A stretch of 64,000 bases of DNA from JAGAJR01 sp048463395 (GCA_048463395.1 DBFWPL010000008.1:1-64000), one strand, 5' to 3'. Counted from the stretch's first letter, positions 15,951 through 24,259 are shown. The notes: a model not told the origin generated them from the letters alone. Made by a program: numbers and translations.

Positions 15951-16547
15951 ATGACTGTTTTTGCATATATTAGGGTGAGCACAGACCAGCAAAATTGTGC
16001 CAATCAACGCTTTGAAATTGAACAATATGCCGATAAAAATGGCATCAAAATTGATGAATGGATAGAAGAAACCATTAGCTCTAAAAAGCCGTTGGATAAA
16101 CGAAAACTTGGGCATTTGCTCAAAAATATGAAAATATCAGACTCTATCATTACCACAGAAATATCAAGGCTCGGACGAAGCGTGGTTGAGATCTTTAATA
16201 TCTTGCAGATGTGTTTAGAGAAAGAATGCACCATTATTACCTTAAAAGAAAACTTTCACCTCAAAGCCGATATTTCTTCTAAAATGCTTGCGTTTGCTTT
16301 TGGAATCAGCTCTGAAATAGAAAGACAGATGATTTCTCAAAGGACGCTTGAATCCTTAAAAAGGCTAAAAAATGAAGGTAAACACCTCGGGCGGCCAATA
16401 GGTATGACTTATCGCAAGCTCAAAAGAAAGCATAACAAGATTGTTGAATTGTTGAAAAAAGGTGTCAGCAAATCAGAAATTGCTCGTTTAATGGGATGCT
16501 CGTGGCAAACTTTACATCGCTATATAAAAGAACATTATACGAATTAG
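15951..16547 (+). CDS. Serine recombinase, Pin/Mpi invertase-like
   Basis: The 198-residue product starts at ATG 15951, seven bases after AAAGGA. It has the catalytic FAYIRVSTDQQN, SIITTEISRLGRSVVEIFNI and GISSEIERQMISQRTLESL, then GRPIG and a C-terminal helix-turn-helix (VSKSEIARLMGCSWQTLHRY). The sequence pattern recalls the master DNA invertase Mpi of Bacteroides more than Tn3 resolvases. It is transcribed away from the nine-gene operon, with an inverted repeat pair in the shared upstream region. Inversion activity is inferred. Confidence 0.85.
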   Translation: MTVFAYIRVSTDQQNCANQRFEIEQYADKNGIKIDEWIEETISSKKPLDKRKLGHLLKNMKISDSIITTEISRLGRSVVEIFNILQMCLEKECTIITLKENFHLKADISSKMLAFAFGISSEIERQMISQRTLESLKRLKNEGKHLGRPIGMTYRKLKRKHNKIVELLKKGVSKSEIARLMGCSWQTLHRYIKEHYTN

Positions 16548-16569
16548 AATATTTATATGTAACCAAAAA

Positions 16570-16587
16570 CCAGAGTTAATACTCTGG
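16570..16587. terminator. Bidirectional terminator between convergent genes
   Basis: The stem CCAGAGT/ACTCTGG has loop TAAT. It is flanked by AAAAA on the left and TTTT on the right, so it works in both directions. It separates the plus-strand recombinase from the minus-strand small genes. Confidence 0.7.
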
Positions 16588-16600
16588 TTTTGTTGTAGAA

Positions 16601-16684
16601 TCATTGCTGTATTAGAGGTTTAGATGAATTTAATATTAGGTCTATCTTTTCAATCAATTCCTCAAAAACTATATCTTCTCGCAT
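16601..16684 (-). CDS. Possible 27-residue peptide downstream of the HTH-like gene
   Basis: The frame MREDIVFEELIEKIDLILNS plus seven residues begins three bases after the stop of the 90-residue gene. AAAGGA at a good distance upstream overlaps the end of that gene. The short acidic helix could be a real small protein or chance. It is followed by the bidirectional terminator. Confidence 0.35.
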   Translation of the reverse strand: MREDIVFEELIEKIDLILNSSKPLIQQ

Positions 16685-16686
16685 TT

Positions 16687-16959
16687 TTAATCCTTTAACA
16701 CCATATTATATAAGGTTTTTGATAATTCTTTCTGCCAATGGGGAAGTTGTTTTTTTCTATTTAGATTTACAAACAAAGCCCAACTTGAAGAAATGCTTGG
16801 CTTTTTATTTTGCCACACCAGAGACCCCAAATAATTACTGCATTTGTTCAAATATTTGGTACTAAAATCTCTCCTACTTTTTATCTTCTGCTCTTGTAGC
16901 AACTCATCTGCAATGTTTAGGAACATTTCTAAATATTGATTTTTCTTATTATTGTTCAT
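16687..16959 (-). CDS. Small helical, possibly DNA-binding protein
   Basis: This 90-residue basic protein has a pattern (KIKSRRDFSTKYLNKCSNYL, then SSSWALFVNLN) that looks like a divergent helix-turn-helix, reminiscent of small alphaproteobacterial proteins of the DUF6626 type. ATG 16959 has GGAG upstream. The palindrome TGATAA-N6-TTATCA lies 17 bases before the start and recurs twice upstream of the Rep-like gene, so this protein could be the repressor of the replication module. That role is inferred. Confidence 0.5.
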   Translation of the reverse strand: MNNNKKNQYLEMFLNIADELLQEQKIKSRRDFSTKYLNKCSNYLGSLVWQNKKPSISSSWALFVNLNRKKQLPHWQKELSKTLYNMVLKD

Positions 16960-16975
16960 CAAATCTCCTTGTTTG

Positions 16976-16993
16976 TGATAATGATATTTATCA
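16976..16993. promoter_or_regulatory. TGATAA-N6-TTATCA operator-like site 1
   Basis: It has the same 6-6-6 geometry as the two identical 18-mers at 17824 and 17891. It sits between the Rep-like gene stop and the start of the small HTH-like gene. Confidence 0.5.
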
Positions 16994-17704
16994 ATTGGGA
17001 GAAAAGATTAGATGATTCTGAAAATTAATGTCTTTTATTTGGTAGTAAAACCAACCATCACTAAAAATCTTATCAAGAAAAACTGTTCCACTCATTTGAA
17101 CTGTTTTCCAGAGGATTTTTATTGCTTGTTCCTCATCATATATAAATTCATCCGTCATTGATTTTTGCGGATGTTTAATGGATAAATGTGCGTGAATATT
17201 GCTTTCAAAGTGTTCCACAAAACCTATATAATTCATTGTTTTGTATTTAAATGCATTTCTTCCAAGCGTATATGAACAATATAATTTCCACCATTCATTC
17301 ACTTTATTTTGAACCATTTGTAAATTAAATAATCCAGATAAATTAACGGGATTGAAGTTTAAAGTGAGTGCTAAATTAAATCCATTATCGGGATTTTTTA
17401 ATGTATTGATAATTTCCTGCTGATATGGAGTAATTGGTTTATTAAATTCTTTTTTCCTATGGGATTCTTTGTATTTTTTTATTTCATTTCTTTTGGTTTC
17501 TTTAAATTTATTCATTAATTGAATGTTGTTGTTTTTTAACATTTGTTGGTGAAATTTAATTAAATCCAGTTCTTTTTCCTCAATAGTTGGTTCTGTGAAT
17601 TTTACTGAAGTTGCTGTTATTAAATTGTCTTCATTTATTATAGTGAATTTTTCGTTGTATTGTTCCAAATGATTTTTGAAATCGTTTAATCTGTTTATTT
17701 CCAT
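16991..17704 (-). CDS. Putative HUH-type rolling-circle Rep/relaxase-like protein
   Basis: This 237-residue protein has, in order, a hydrophobic strand FNLALTLNFNP (motif I-like) and NYIGFVEHFESNIHAHLSI with the His-x-His pair HAH (motif II). Near the C-terminus WFYYQIKD carries the Y-x-x-K nucleophile pattern (motif III). This order and spacing are those of HUH endonucleases that nick DNA to start rolling-circle replication or transfer. The N-terminal 90 residues are charged and helical. GGAG lies before the ATG. With palindromic repeats upstream, it probably forms the replication or mobilisation module of the element. Confidence 0.6.
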   Translation of the reverse strand: MEINRLNDFKNHLEQYNEKFTIINEDNLITATSVKFTEPTIEEKELDLIKFHQQMLKNNNIQLMNKFKETKRNEIKKYKESHRKKEFNKPITPYQQEIINTLKNPDNGFNLALTLNFNPVNLSGLFNLQMVQNKVNEWWKLYCSYTLGRNAFKYKTMNYIGFVEHFESNIHAHLSIKHPQKSMTDEFIYDEEQAIKILWKTVQMSGTVFLDKIFSDGWFYYQIKDINFQNHLIFSPN

Positions 17705-17823
17705 AATATCTCCTTAATAATTTAGATAATAAAGTTCTAATGCTCCTCTTGTTGGAAGAGGAAACCTAATAACTTACAAAAAGTAGGGAAATTAATGTCT
17801 AAAAGTCCATTAATATTCATCAT

Positions 17824-17908
17824 TGATAATTTTATTTATCAGCGATGTTGAAATAGTATCATATCAGCTTTGGGCGATGCAAAATTATTCTGATAATTTT
17901 ATTTATCA
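17824..17908. promoter_or_regulatory. Two identical 18-bp palindromes upstream of the Rep-like gene
   Basis: TGATAATTTTATTTATCA occurs at 17824-17841 and again at 17891-17908, 67 bp apart. The second copy lies inside a larger inverted repeat, TTTGGGC (17869-17875)/GCCCAAA (17913-17919). They could be repressor operators, Rep-binding iterons or part of an origin. The region 17705-18237 otherwise holds only a promoter and a tiny leader frame. Confidence 0.55.
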
Positions 17909-17986
17909 AAATGCCCAAAAATTTAATTTTTTTGATGATGTGGCATAATACACTGATTTTATTTAATAAAAAAAGTTCGCAGAAAT

Positions 17987-18015
17987 TTGACTTTTGAAAA
18001 CTTTTAAGGTAGTAT
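17987..18015 (+). promoter_or_regulatory. Promoter of the large serine recombinase
   Basis: TTGACT (17987-17992) and TAGTAT (18010-18015) are separated by exactly 17 bp. The 220-base leader that follows contains a 13-residue open frame with its own ribosome binding site (18111-18152) and repeated ATCCTC/GAGGAT complementarity. Confidence 0.5.
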
Positions 18016-18237
18016 CTCATTATTCACTGAGGTGGTTTTATCCTCTATTCCTAAAATACATATCCATAAATATTGCAATTATAGTTTCAACTTTCAAAAG
18101 AAGGTAGGCTATGATTTACGCAAATTACCAAAATAAAAATCCTCAAAAATGATTGAAGCTGGTGAGGATATTTTCCAGTTGTTGTTTTTGTTATTAGAAA
18201 TTGAGATGCAGAAACAGGTAAATTAGGAGCGATGGGT

Positions 18238-19710
18238 ATGAAAGCGGTTATTTTGGCTCGGGTTTCAACCGAGATGCAGGAAGATGGGTTCTCATTGGAT
18301 GCACAATTGGACAGGTTGAGAAACTATTGTTCACTCAAAAGGCTTGAAATTGCAAAGGAATTTACCTTTGTTGAAAGTTCGTTCCACGGTAAGAGGACTA
18401 AATTTTACGAAGCGGTTAATTATATTAAACGGCAAAGTAAGTTGACGGCTCTTGTTGTTGATACCGTTGACAGGTTGCAAAGAACCTTTAATGAGTTTCC
18501 GATGCTGTTGGAACTTGTCAAAAAAGAAAAATTGGCTCTCCATTTCTTTAAAGAAGGGCTAGTGATTGATAAGAACTTCAAAAGTTCTGACCTTGCGATG
18601 TGGCAGATGCAGATTTTGTCAGCCAATATGTTTGTTAACTCAACTCGTGATAACGTCAAGCGTTCTGAGGAGCGAATGCTCAATGAGGGGCTTCTCCCTG
18701 GGCCTGCACCGATTGGTTACTTAAATACCAAGGATGAGAATGGTAAGAAGACCATCATCATTGACCCAGACCGAGGACATTTCATCAAAAAATTATTTGA
18801 AGAGTATTCCACTGGGTTGTTCTCTATGGATGAATTAGTTAAAAAGTCCAAAAACTGGGGTTTGCGAAACCGAAAAAGTGGCAACCCGATTACCAAAGCT
18901 CAATTTGCGGATATTCTGCAAAATCCGTTTTATTATGGCGTGATGTATTACAACAAAAGCTATTTTCCGCATATTTATGAGAAGCTCATTTCCAAGGAGT
19001 TGTTTGATAAATGCACCGAAGTGCGGACTGGTAAGTTCAAGCGAACCTCCAAGCATACCAAAGAGTCTTATATCTTTAGTGGCTTGGTTCGTTGCAAACA
19101 TTGTGGTTGTTTGCTTTCTCCTTATACCAAGAAGGGGCAGTATGTTTATTTAAGACATACTGACCTCAAAAATTGCGAACACTGCAATAATGTCAGTGAG
19201 AAAATTCTGCTGAAAGAAGTAGAGAAAGCCCTTGCATCAATCAGTTTTGATGATGAACTGAAACTCGCTCTGGCGGATGCTCTGAAAAAACGCTATGAAG
19301 CTCTACACGGCAACAATCATTATCAATTAGAAAAGAATCGGAATTTGTTGGCTGATGTTGAGGAAAATCAAAAGAAACTTTTGGATTTGCTGATTGCGGG
19401 AACAGTTCCTGCTGAAGTATATCGCAGTAAAAATGCCGAATATGAAACGGCTAAAATTGAGCTGCAGGCGAAAATTGAACAATTGCAGACACCTGATAAC
19501 TCTGTTGAACGGGCGATTGATAAAGTGTTGAATTTCAGCCAAAATTCTTTTGCGATTTTCAAAAGTTCGCAAATTGAAGAAAAACGCCGTATTTTAAATA
19601 TCGTTTTTGCGAACTTTTTGATGGACGGGAAAAATCCTGAAATATCAATGCATAAAAACTTCAAGCTCCTATCAAAAATAGGAGCTTGTGAAGATTGTCT
19701 AACTTCGTAA
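18238..19710 (+). CDS. Large serine recombinase (integrase) of the element
   Basis: This 490-residue protein has an N-terminal resolvase domain with the catalytic Ser in ARVSTEMQEDGFSL, then the Recombinase domain (about 160-270, GPAPIGYLNTKDENGKKTII). A zinc ribbon follows (GLVRCKHCGCLLSPYTKKGQ, then CEHC), and a C-terminal coiled coil (about 360-430). This is the layout of phage and integrative-element integrases. ATG 18238 is eight bases after AGGAG; the ATG at 18232 is too close. It ends about 100 bases from the tRNA-Leu gene, the usual place for an integrase next to an attachment site. Confidence 0.9.
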   Translation: MKAVILARVSTEMQEDGFSLDAQLDRLRNYCSLKRLEIAKEFTFVESSFHGKRTKFYEAVNYIKRQSKLTALVVDTVDRLQRTFNEFPMLLELVKKEKLALHFFKEGLVIDKNFKSSDLAMWQMQILSANMFVNSTRDNVKRSEERMLNEGLLPGPAPIGYLNTKDENGKKTIIIDPDRGHFIKKLFEEYSTGLFSMDELVKKSKNWGLRNRKSGNPITKAQFADILQNPFYYGVMYYNKSYFPHIYEKLISKELFDKCTEVRTGKFKRTSKHTKESYIFSGLVRCKHCGCLLSPYTKKGQYVYLRHTDLKNCEHCNNVSEKILLKEVEKALASISFDDELKLALADALKKRYEALHGNNHYQLEKNRNLLADVEENQKKLLDLLIAGTVPAEVYRSKNAEYETAKIELQAKIEQLQTPDNSVERAIDKVLNFSQNSFAIFKSSQIEEKRRILNIVFANFLMDGKNPEISMHKNFKLLSKIGACEDCLTS

Positions 19711-19809
19711 GCTTCGCTTATTTTTAAGCTTAGCAACTTCGTTTCGGTCAAAGAGTTTGTACGCTTGCTACAGTTGCTGTTGCTGCCCTTGCTCGCGGCA
19801 AACTCTATT

Positions 19810-19853
19810 CACCATAACAAAAAAGACCCCAACGGGTCTTTTTTGTTATGGTG
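19810..19853. repeat. Perfect 20-bp inverted repeat covering the tRNA 3' end and its terminator
   Basis: Positions 19810-19829 and 19834-19853 are exact reverse complements around the loop CAAC. The right arm includes the tRNA CCA end and the GGGTC stem followed by Ts. It works as a terminator on the minus strand and is also a candidate attachment or recombinase-binding site. The matching sequence at 1027-1064 is only partly symmetric. Confidence 0.7.
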
Positions 19854-19934
19854 CCCTGGAGAAGACTCGAACTTCCACGACCTGAGGTCATATGCACCTG
19901 AAGCATACGTGTCTACCAATTCCACCACCAGGGC
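19849..19934 (-). tRNA. tRNA-Leu (anticodon CAG)
   Basis: On the minus strand the acceptor stem GCCCTGG/CCAGGGC closes a long-variable-arm tRNA. The D-arm contains AATTGGTAGACAC, the anticodon stem TATGC/GCATA carries loop TTCAGGT with anticodon CAG, and the T-arm contains GTTCGAGTC. CCA is encoded, followed immediately by the palindromic terminator. The length and extra arm fit class II tRNA-Leu. It is the apparent integration target of the element to its left. Confidence 0.93.
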
Positions 19935-19945
19935 GAATCACTTTT

Positions 19946-20761
19946 CTAAAACTTTATATATCCATATGAATTTAAAATCAAGAAACTTCCTAAAAATAAT
20001 CGATAAATTACAAAAGGAAGAAAAGTGGATTTCTTTAACCACCACATAATGATATAAATTGCCAAAATAGATGCGATAAATGAATAGGTTACACTATCAA
20101 TAGCGTTCATAATGAGTGCGAGGTTGTCTTGTTGATAAAGTTCGTAACTGACCAAAAGTCCGGCCGCGGCAATAGTCGGAATTGACAACAGCATGGCAAA
20201 TTTTGCAGCCTCCCGACGTTCCAAGCCTAAGAATCGTCCCATGGTTATGGTAATTCCCGAGCGGCTGGTGCCCGGAATTAATGCCAAGCATTGAGCCAAG
20301 CCTATTAATATGGCATCAAGTGCGGTTAAATGATCTACTTTACGAATTGTCATGCCGACTTTGTCGGCAATATATAAAACAATACCGAAACCTAACATTG
20401 TCCAACCAATGATTTGCGGATTTCTTAACCATTCCATACCGTAGGTTTTCAGGGCTAATCCTGCAATAACAGCAGGAATTGTTCCCAGAACAATTAGCCA
20501 GAAAAGTTTACTTCCCTTGTTTTTGAAACTTGGGATACAATATGTTTTTAAGACACCGACAATCATTTCATAGATATATTCGGAAAAATAAATCATGACC
20601 GCCATGATTGAACCGACATGTACGGCTACGTCCAAATCCACTCCCTGATCCGGAAATGTTGTAAATTTTGAAAATAAAATAAGGTGTCCTGAGGAGCTGA
20701 CGGGCAAAAATTCTGTTAAACCCTGCAGAATTGATAACAGTAAAATATGTAGGCTAGTCAC
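19946..20761 (-). CDS. uppP: Undecaprenyl-diphosphate phosphatase
   Basis: This 271-residue multi-pass inner-membrane enzyme recycles the lipid carrier of peptidoglycan synthesis by removing a phosphate from undecaprenyl diphosphate. The family signatures are intact: LQGLTEFLPVSSSGHL at the N-terminus and LIPGTSRSGITITMGRFLGL in the middle. It sits right next to the tRNA-Leu, in native chromosome. The receiver-domain gene begins four bases upstream and is probably cotranscribed. Confidence 0.95.
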   Translation of the reverse strand: MTSLHILLLSILQGLTEFLPVSSSGHLILFSKFTTFPDQGVDLDVAVHVGSIMAVMIYFSEYIYEMIVGVLKTYCIPSFKNKGSKLFWLIVLGTIPAVIAGLALKTYGMEWLRNPQIIGWTMLGFGIVLYIADKVGMTIRKVDHLTALDAILIGLAQCLALIPGTSRSGITITMGRFLGLERREAAKFAMLLSIPTIAAAGLLVSYELYQQDNLALIMNAIDSVTYSFIASILAIYIIMWWLKKSTFLPFVIYRLFLGSFLILNSYGYIKF

Positions 20762-20765
20762 TTGT

Positions 20766-21188
20766 TTATACTCTTTCTTGTTTTATGCCAAAAGCACTGC
20801 TGATTCTTTTTTTCAAAGCCAGAGGAGATATCGGTTTTACCAAATATTCCTTAATGCCGAGTTCTTTGGCATCCAGAACGGTTTTTTCTTTTGTATCAAC
20901 TGTAATCATGATGATAGGAATTTCTCCGGCATTGTTATGCGGATTATTTTTTAAGGTGCGGGCAAATTCAATTCCGCTGGTTTCCGGCATTTGTTGGTCG
21001 AGCAGAATAATATCAATTTTGAAATTGCTTATTTGTTCTGCAGCTTCCTTGGCTGTTGCAGCTTCTTTAACGTTTTTTATTCCGATTTGGTAGAGAGCTG
21101 TTTTGATAAATGTTCTGGAGAACTTGTCGTCATCAACAATCAGACAGGTTACATTTTCCCAAACGATTTGTTTTTGTGGTGTCAGCAT
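20766..21188 (-). CDS. Single-domain response regulator (CheY-like receiver)
   Basis: This 140-residue stand-alone receiver has acidic residues in CLIVDDDKFSR, the phospho-acceptor Asp in IILLDQQMPETSG, the conserved Thr in IIMITVDT and Lys in KEYLVKPISP. There is no output domain. The presence of fliO/fliP elsewhere makes a motility or signalling relay role possible. GAGGTAATTC precedes the ATG. The cognate kinase is not in the window. Confidence 0.85.
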   Translation of the reverse strand: MLTPQKQIVWENVTCLIVDDDKFSRTFIKTALYQIGIKNVKEAATAKEAAEQISNFKIDIILLDQQMPETSGIEFARTLKNNPHNNAGEIPIIMITVDTKEKTVLDAKELGIKEYLVKPISPLALKKRISSAFGIKQERV

Positions 21189-21235
21189 GAATTACCTCAT
21201 TTTATCCCTAATTGTTCTGAGTTTATATCAATCGT

Positions 21236-22078
21236 TTATAAATTAAAACAAAAATCAGCATTATTCATAGATAATAATGATTGCGGATTAAATCTGGTTC
21301 CGTTTAAGGAGGCTCCCCAGTGCAAATGCGGTCCGGTAGCCCGTCCGGTTTTGCCGACTTCGCCGATAATATCGCCTTGTTTGACAATATCTCCCGGTTT
21401 TACGGAAACCTTGCTCATGTGGGCATATATGGTGGTCAGATTTTGTCCGTGGTCAATCACCACCATATTGCCGGAATAAAAGTAATCTCCGCCGCTTAAG
21501 GTAACGACACCACCGGCAGAAGCTTTGATTTTTGTTCCTTGCGGGGCGGCAATATCCCAACCCTGATGCGGGTTTTTCTTTTGGCCGTTCATAATTCTCT
21601 GGCCGCCAAACTCGCCGCTGGTTCGTCCGTCTATAGGCTTGATGAAGCCGGTCTGCCAATAGGGCTGTTCAATATCATAACTTAAGGCTTTTCGGACAGA
21701 TATTCTTTCGCGGTCAATTTCTTTTTGGTCGTTTTTTGACGGAGTAACTTTTTTTTGCGGAATGCCGTTTATTTTCTGAACATTCCATTTTGTCGGAGCA
21801 ATTTCTAAATTGTAGATATGTTTATTGCCTTCTTTATCGACGATGGTAAAAGATTGTTGTTTGATATCGTCTCTGCCGAAAGCAATCATAAATCTTCCGT
21901 CCGGGGTAAGAGCATATTCTTTTTGATTGAAAATAACATTGCTTGCTTCTGGAGCATAACCAGAAAGAATTTCGCCCTGAGCTTGTTTTCCGCAGAGTTG
22001 GATTGCCTGAGCCTGAGATACCAAAACAGTTATGCTTAAGCTACATAAAATCGAACAAATCGCCTTGTAATGAGTCAT
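21236..22078 (-). CDS. M23 family metallopeptidase (LytM-like)
   Basis: This 280-residue exported protein (signal peptide MTHYKAICSILCSLSITVLV) has a C-terminal M23 peptidase domain. The zinc ligands are visible in KNPHQGWDIAAPQ and GRATGPHLHWG, with the conserved VVIDHGQNLTTIYAHMSKVS between them. It should cut peptide crosslinks in peptidoglycan or act as an amidase activator. Its start overlaps the end of xseA by 38 bases, so it is read from the same transcript. Confidence 0.9.
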   Translation of the reverse strand: MTHYKAICSILCSLSITVLVSQAQAIQLCGKQAQGEILSGYAPEASNVIFNQKEYALTPDGRFMIAFGRDDIKQQSFTIVDKEGNKHIYNLEIAPTKWNVQKINGIPQKKVTPSKNDQKEIDRERISVRKALSYDIEQPYWQTGFIKPIDGRTSGEFGGQRIMNGQKKNPHQGWDIAAPQGTKIKASAGGVVTLSGGDYFYSGNMVVIDHGQNLTTIYAHMSKVSVKPGDIVKQGDIIGEVGKTGRATGPHLHWGASLNGTRFNPQSLLSMNNADFCFNL

Positions 22079-23348
22079 TTTTCTTTGTTATCACCTTTGT
22101 TTTAATGCTTCCGTCAATAAATTTGATTTCCAAAGAGGAACTTTTCTTAGCTTGTTTGGTGTCATAAACTGTTTTCTGTTGTTCATTTCTGACCCAGGCG
22201 AAACCGCGTTTGAGTACCGAATCTATGGAAACAGAATCCAGTCTAAGAGCTAAGTTCTTTAAATTTTCTTGCTTTTTTTCAAATATATTTAAAATGTAAT
22301 ACGGACGGAGACCGGTTCTTTCTACTTGATTTTTTTTGTTGGAAAGAAGGTTGTTAAAAGCGAGTTTGAGGCGTTCAATACGGTCATCAAGTTTTTGGGC
22401 GTTTTCATTTAGAATCTGATCTAGTTTCGGAATGCCCCGTCCTAAACCCTCTATGCGATTTTTTAGTTCTTCCAGATAGCGGTGGGTTCCGTTTATCAAC
22501 CTGCTTTGAGTGGTCAGCAGTTGAGAATAGAGTTCATTTCTGACCGGAACGGCAAATTCGGCGGCCCCGGTCGGGGTTGGAGCTCGTTTATCGGAAACGT
22601 AATCTATCAGCATGGTGTCGGTTTCGTGTCCGACGGCCGAGATTAACGGAATTTCGGACGCAAACACCGCTCTGACGACAACATCCTCGTTAAACGGCCA
22701 TAAATCTTCCAGGCTTCCGCCGCCTCGAGCGACAATGATAACATCCGGACGTTTTATTTTTCCGGTCGGAGAAAGTTTGTTAAAGCCTTCAATGGCTGCG
22801 GCAATTTTCTCGGCTGCTCCTTCTCCTTGGACAGGGGTCGGCCATAGCAAAATGTGGCTTGGAAAACGATCACTGACCCTATGGATAATGTCTCTGATGA
22901 CGGCTCCGCCGGCACTGGTTACTACGCCTATGGTTTCCGGAAGAAATGGGATTTTCTTTTTGTGTATGGCATCAAAAAGGCCTTCAGCCGCATATTTTTG
23001 TTTTCTTTCTTCTAATAGTTTTAACAAGGTTCCGGTTCCGGCCACTTCCATTTGTTCGATGACAATCTGGTATGAGGATTTTCCGGGGAATGTGGTTATT
23101 TTTCCCGTAGCGATAACTTCCAATCCGTCTTCCGGTTTGACGGGAAGGTTATAGGCAACACCTTTCCATATAACGGCGGAAAGAACAGCGTTCTCATCTT
23201 TTAAAGATAAGTACCAGTGTCCGGAATCGGCTCGTTTGGCACCAAAAATTTCTCCGCGAATGCGGACTTTGTTGAATGTTGTTTCAACGAAGCGTTTAAT
23301 TTCAAAAGAGATTTCACTGACACTAAATTCAGGGATTTGTTCTATCAT
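22041..23348 (-). CDS. xseA: Exodeoxyribonuclease VII large subunit
   Basis: This 435-residue protein has the N-terminal OB fold (FSVSEISFEIKRFVETTFNK, then GEIFGAKRADSGHWYLSLKD). The catalytic domain (GVVTSAGGAVIRDIIHRVSD, RGGGSLEDLWPFNEDVVVRA, ISAVGHETDTMLIDYVSDKR) and a C-terminal coiled coil follow. With XseB it degrades single-stranded DNA. It overlaps ftsY by ATGA and the M23 gene at the other end. It is not followed by xseB in the window. Confidence 0.95.
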   Translation of the reverse strand: MIEQIPEFSVSEISFEIKRFVETTFNKVRIRGEIFGAKRADSGHWYLSLKDENAVLSAVIWKGVAYNLPVKPEDGLEVIATGKITTFPGKSSYQIVIEQMEVAGTGTLLKLLEERKQKYAAEGLFDAIHKKKIPFLPETIGVVTSAGGAVIRDIIHRVSDRFPSHILLWPTPVQGEGAAEKIAAAIEGFNKLSPTGKIKRPDVIIVARGGGSLEDLWPFNEDVVVRAVFASEIPLISAVGHETDTMLIDYVSDKRAPTPTGAAEFAVPVRNELYSQLLTTQSRLINGTHRYLEELKNRIEGLGRGIPKLDQILNENAQKLDDRIERLKLAFNNLLSNKKNQVERTGLRPYYILNIFEKKQENLKNLALRLDSVSIDSVLKRGFAWVRNEQQKTVYDTKQAKKSSSLEIKFIDGSIKTKVITKKNDSLQGDLFDFM

Positions 23349-24259
23349 AATTCCAATAATCCTTTGGCAAAGTCGGCGGCGTTGAATTCGTCTAAGTCCT
23401 CAATTCCTTCGCCGACCCCGATATAATGGACAGGTGTGTGTGTCTCTTCGGCGACGGCAACGAGTATTCCACCTTTGGCGGAGCCGTCAAGCTTGGTTAC
23501 GATCAATCCCGAAACGTCAACAATCTCTTTGAAAATGTTTACCTGTGAAAGAGCATTTTGTCCGGTGGTTGCATCGATTGTTAATAGGGTGGCATGCGGA
23601 GCGTCAGGAATGACTTTTTTGATGACTTTTACCACTTTTTTCAGTTCATCCATTAATCCTGATTTGTTTTGTAAACGTCCTGCTGTGTCGATAAAAATGA
23701 TGTCGTCCTTCCGACGGATGGCTTCATTTAAGCCGTCATAGCACAGACCTGCGGAATCGCAACCGTTCGGACCGCTGTAAACACGGATATCGCAGCGTTC
23801 TCCCCAGACACGGAGTTGTTCAACGGCGGCAGCCCGGAAAGTGTCGGCAGCGATGAAAGATATTTGTTTTCCGTCTTTTTTGAGCTTTGAGGCCAATTTT
23901 CCGATTGTGGTGGTTTTTCCCGCACCGTTAACGCCGACCATCAGCACGACAAAAGGTTTGCAAGAGTTGTCAAACTCGAGTTTTTTTTCGCAAGGATTGA
24001 GAATGTTTTCAATGTCTGTAGCAAGTTCTCTGCGAATTTCCTCATTGGAACAGTCTTTGTTTAATCTTCTTTTAGAAAATCCTGAGATGATTTTGTTGAC
24101 GGCTTTAACTCCCAAATCTGCAGTAATGAGTAATTCTTCCAATTCCTCCAGTGTTTGTTCGTCAACTTTCTTTTTGGTAAAAATATCTGTCAGGCCGTCG
24201 GTTATTTTGGATGAAGATTTTTTTAAGCCGAAGCCCAGTTTTTGAAAAAAATTACTCAT
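23345..24259 (-). CDS. ftsY: Signal recognition particle receptor
   Basis: This 304-residue SRP receptor GTPase has a short N-terminal NG-type region without a long acidic A domain. The GTPase motifs are complete: GVNGAGKTTTIGKLA, DTFRAAAVEQL, DTAGRLQNK and TKLDGSAKGG. It docks SRP-ribosome complexes at the membrane. It overlaps mtaB by eight bases and xseA by four, forming a tight mtaB-ftsY-xseA-M23 operon. Confidence 0.95.
   Translation of the reverse strand: MSNFFQKLGFGLKKSSSKITDGLTDIFTKKKVDEQTLEELEELLITADLGVKAVNKIISGFSKRRLNKDCSNEEIRRELATDIENILNPCEKKLEFDNSCKPFVVLMVGVNGAGKTTTIGKLASKLKKDGKQISFIAADTFRAAAVEQLRVWGERCDIRVYSGPNGCDSAGLCYDGLNEAIRRKDDIIFIDTAGRLQNKSGLMDELKKVVKVIKKVIPDAPHATLLTIDATTGQNALSQVNIFKEIVDVSGLIVTKLDGSAKGGILVAVAEETHTPVHYIGVGEGIEDLDEFNAADFAKGLLEL

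Noticed and set aside
19765..20049. 94-codon plus-strand frame
   Set aside because: It crosses the palindrome, the tRNA-Leu gene and the end of uppP on the opposite strand.
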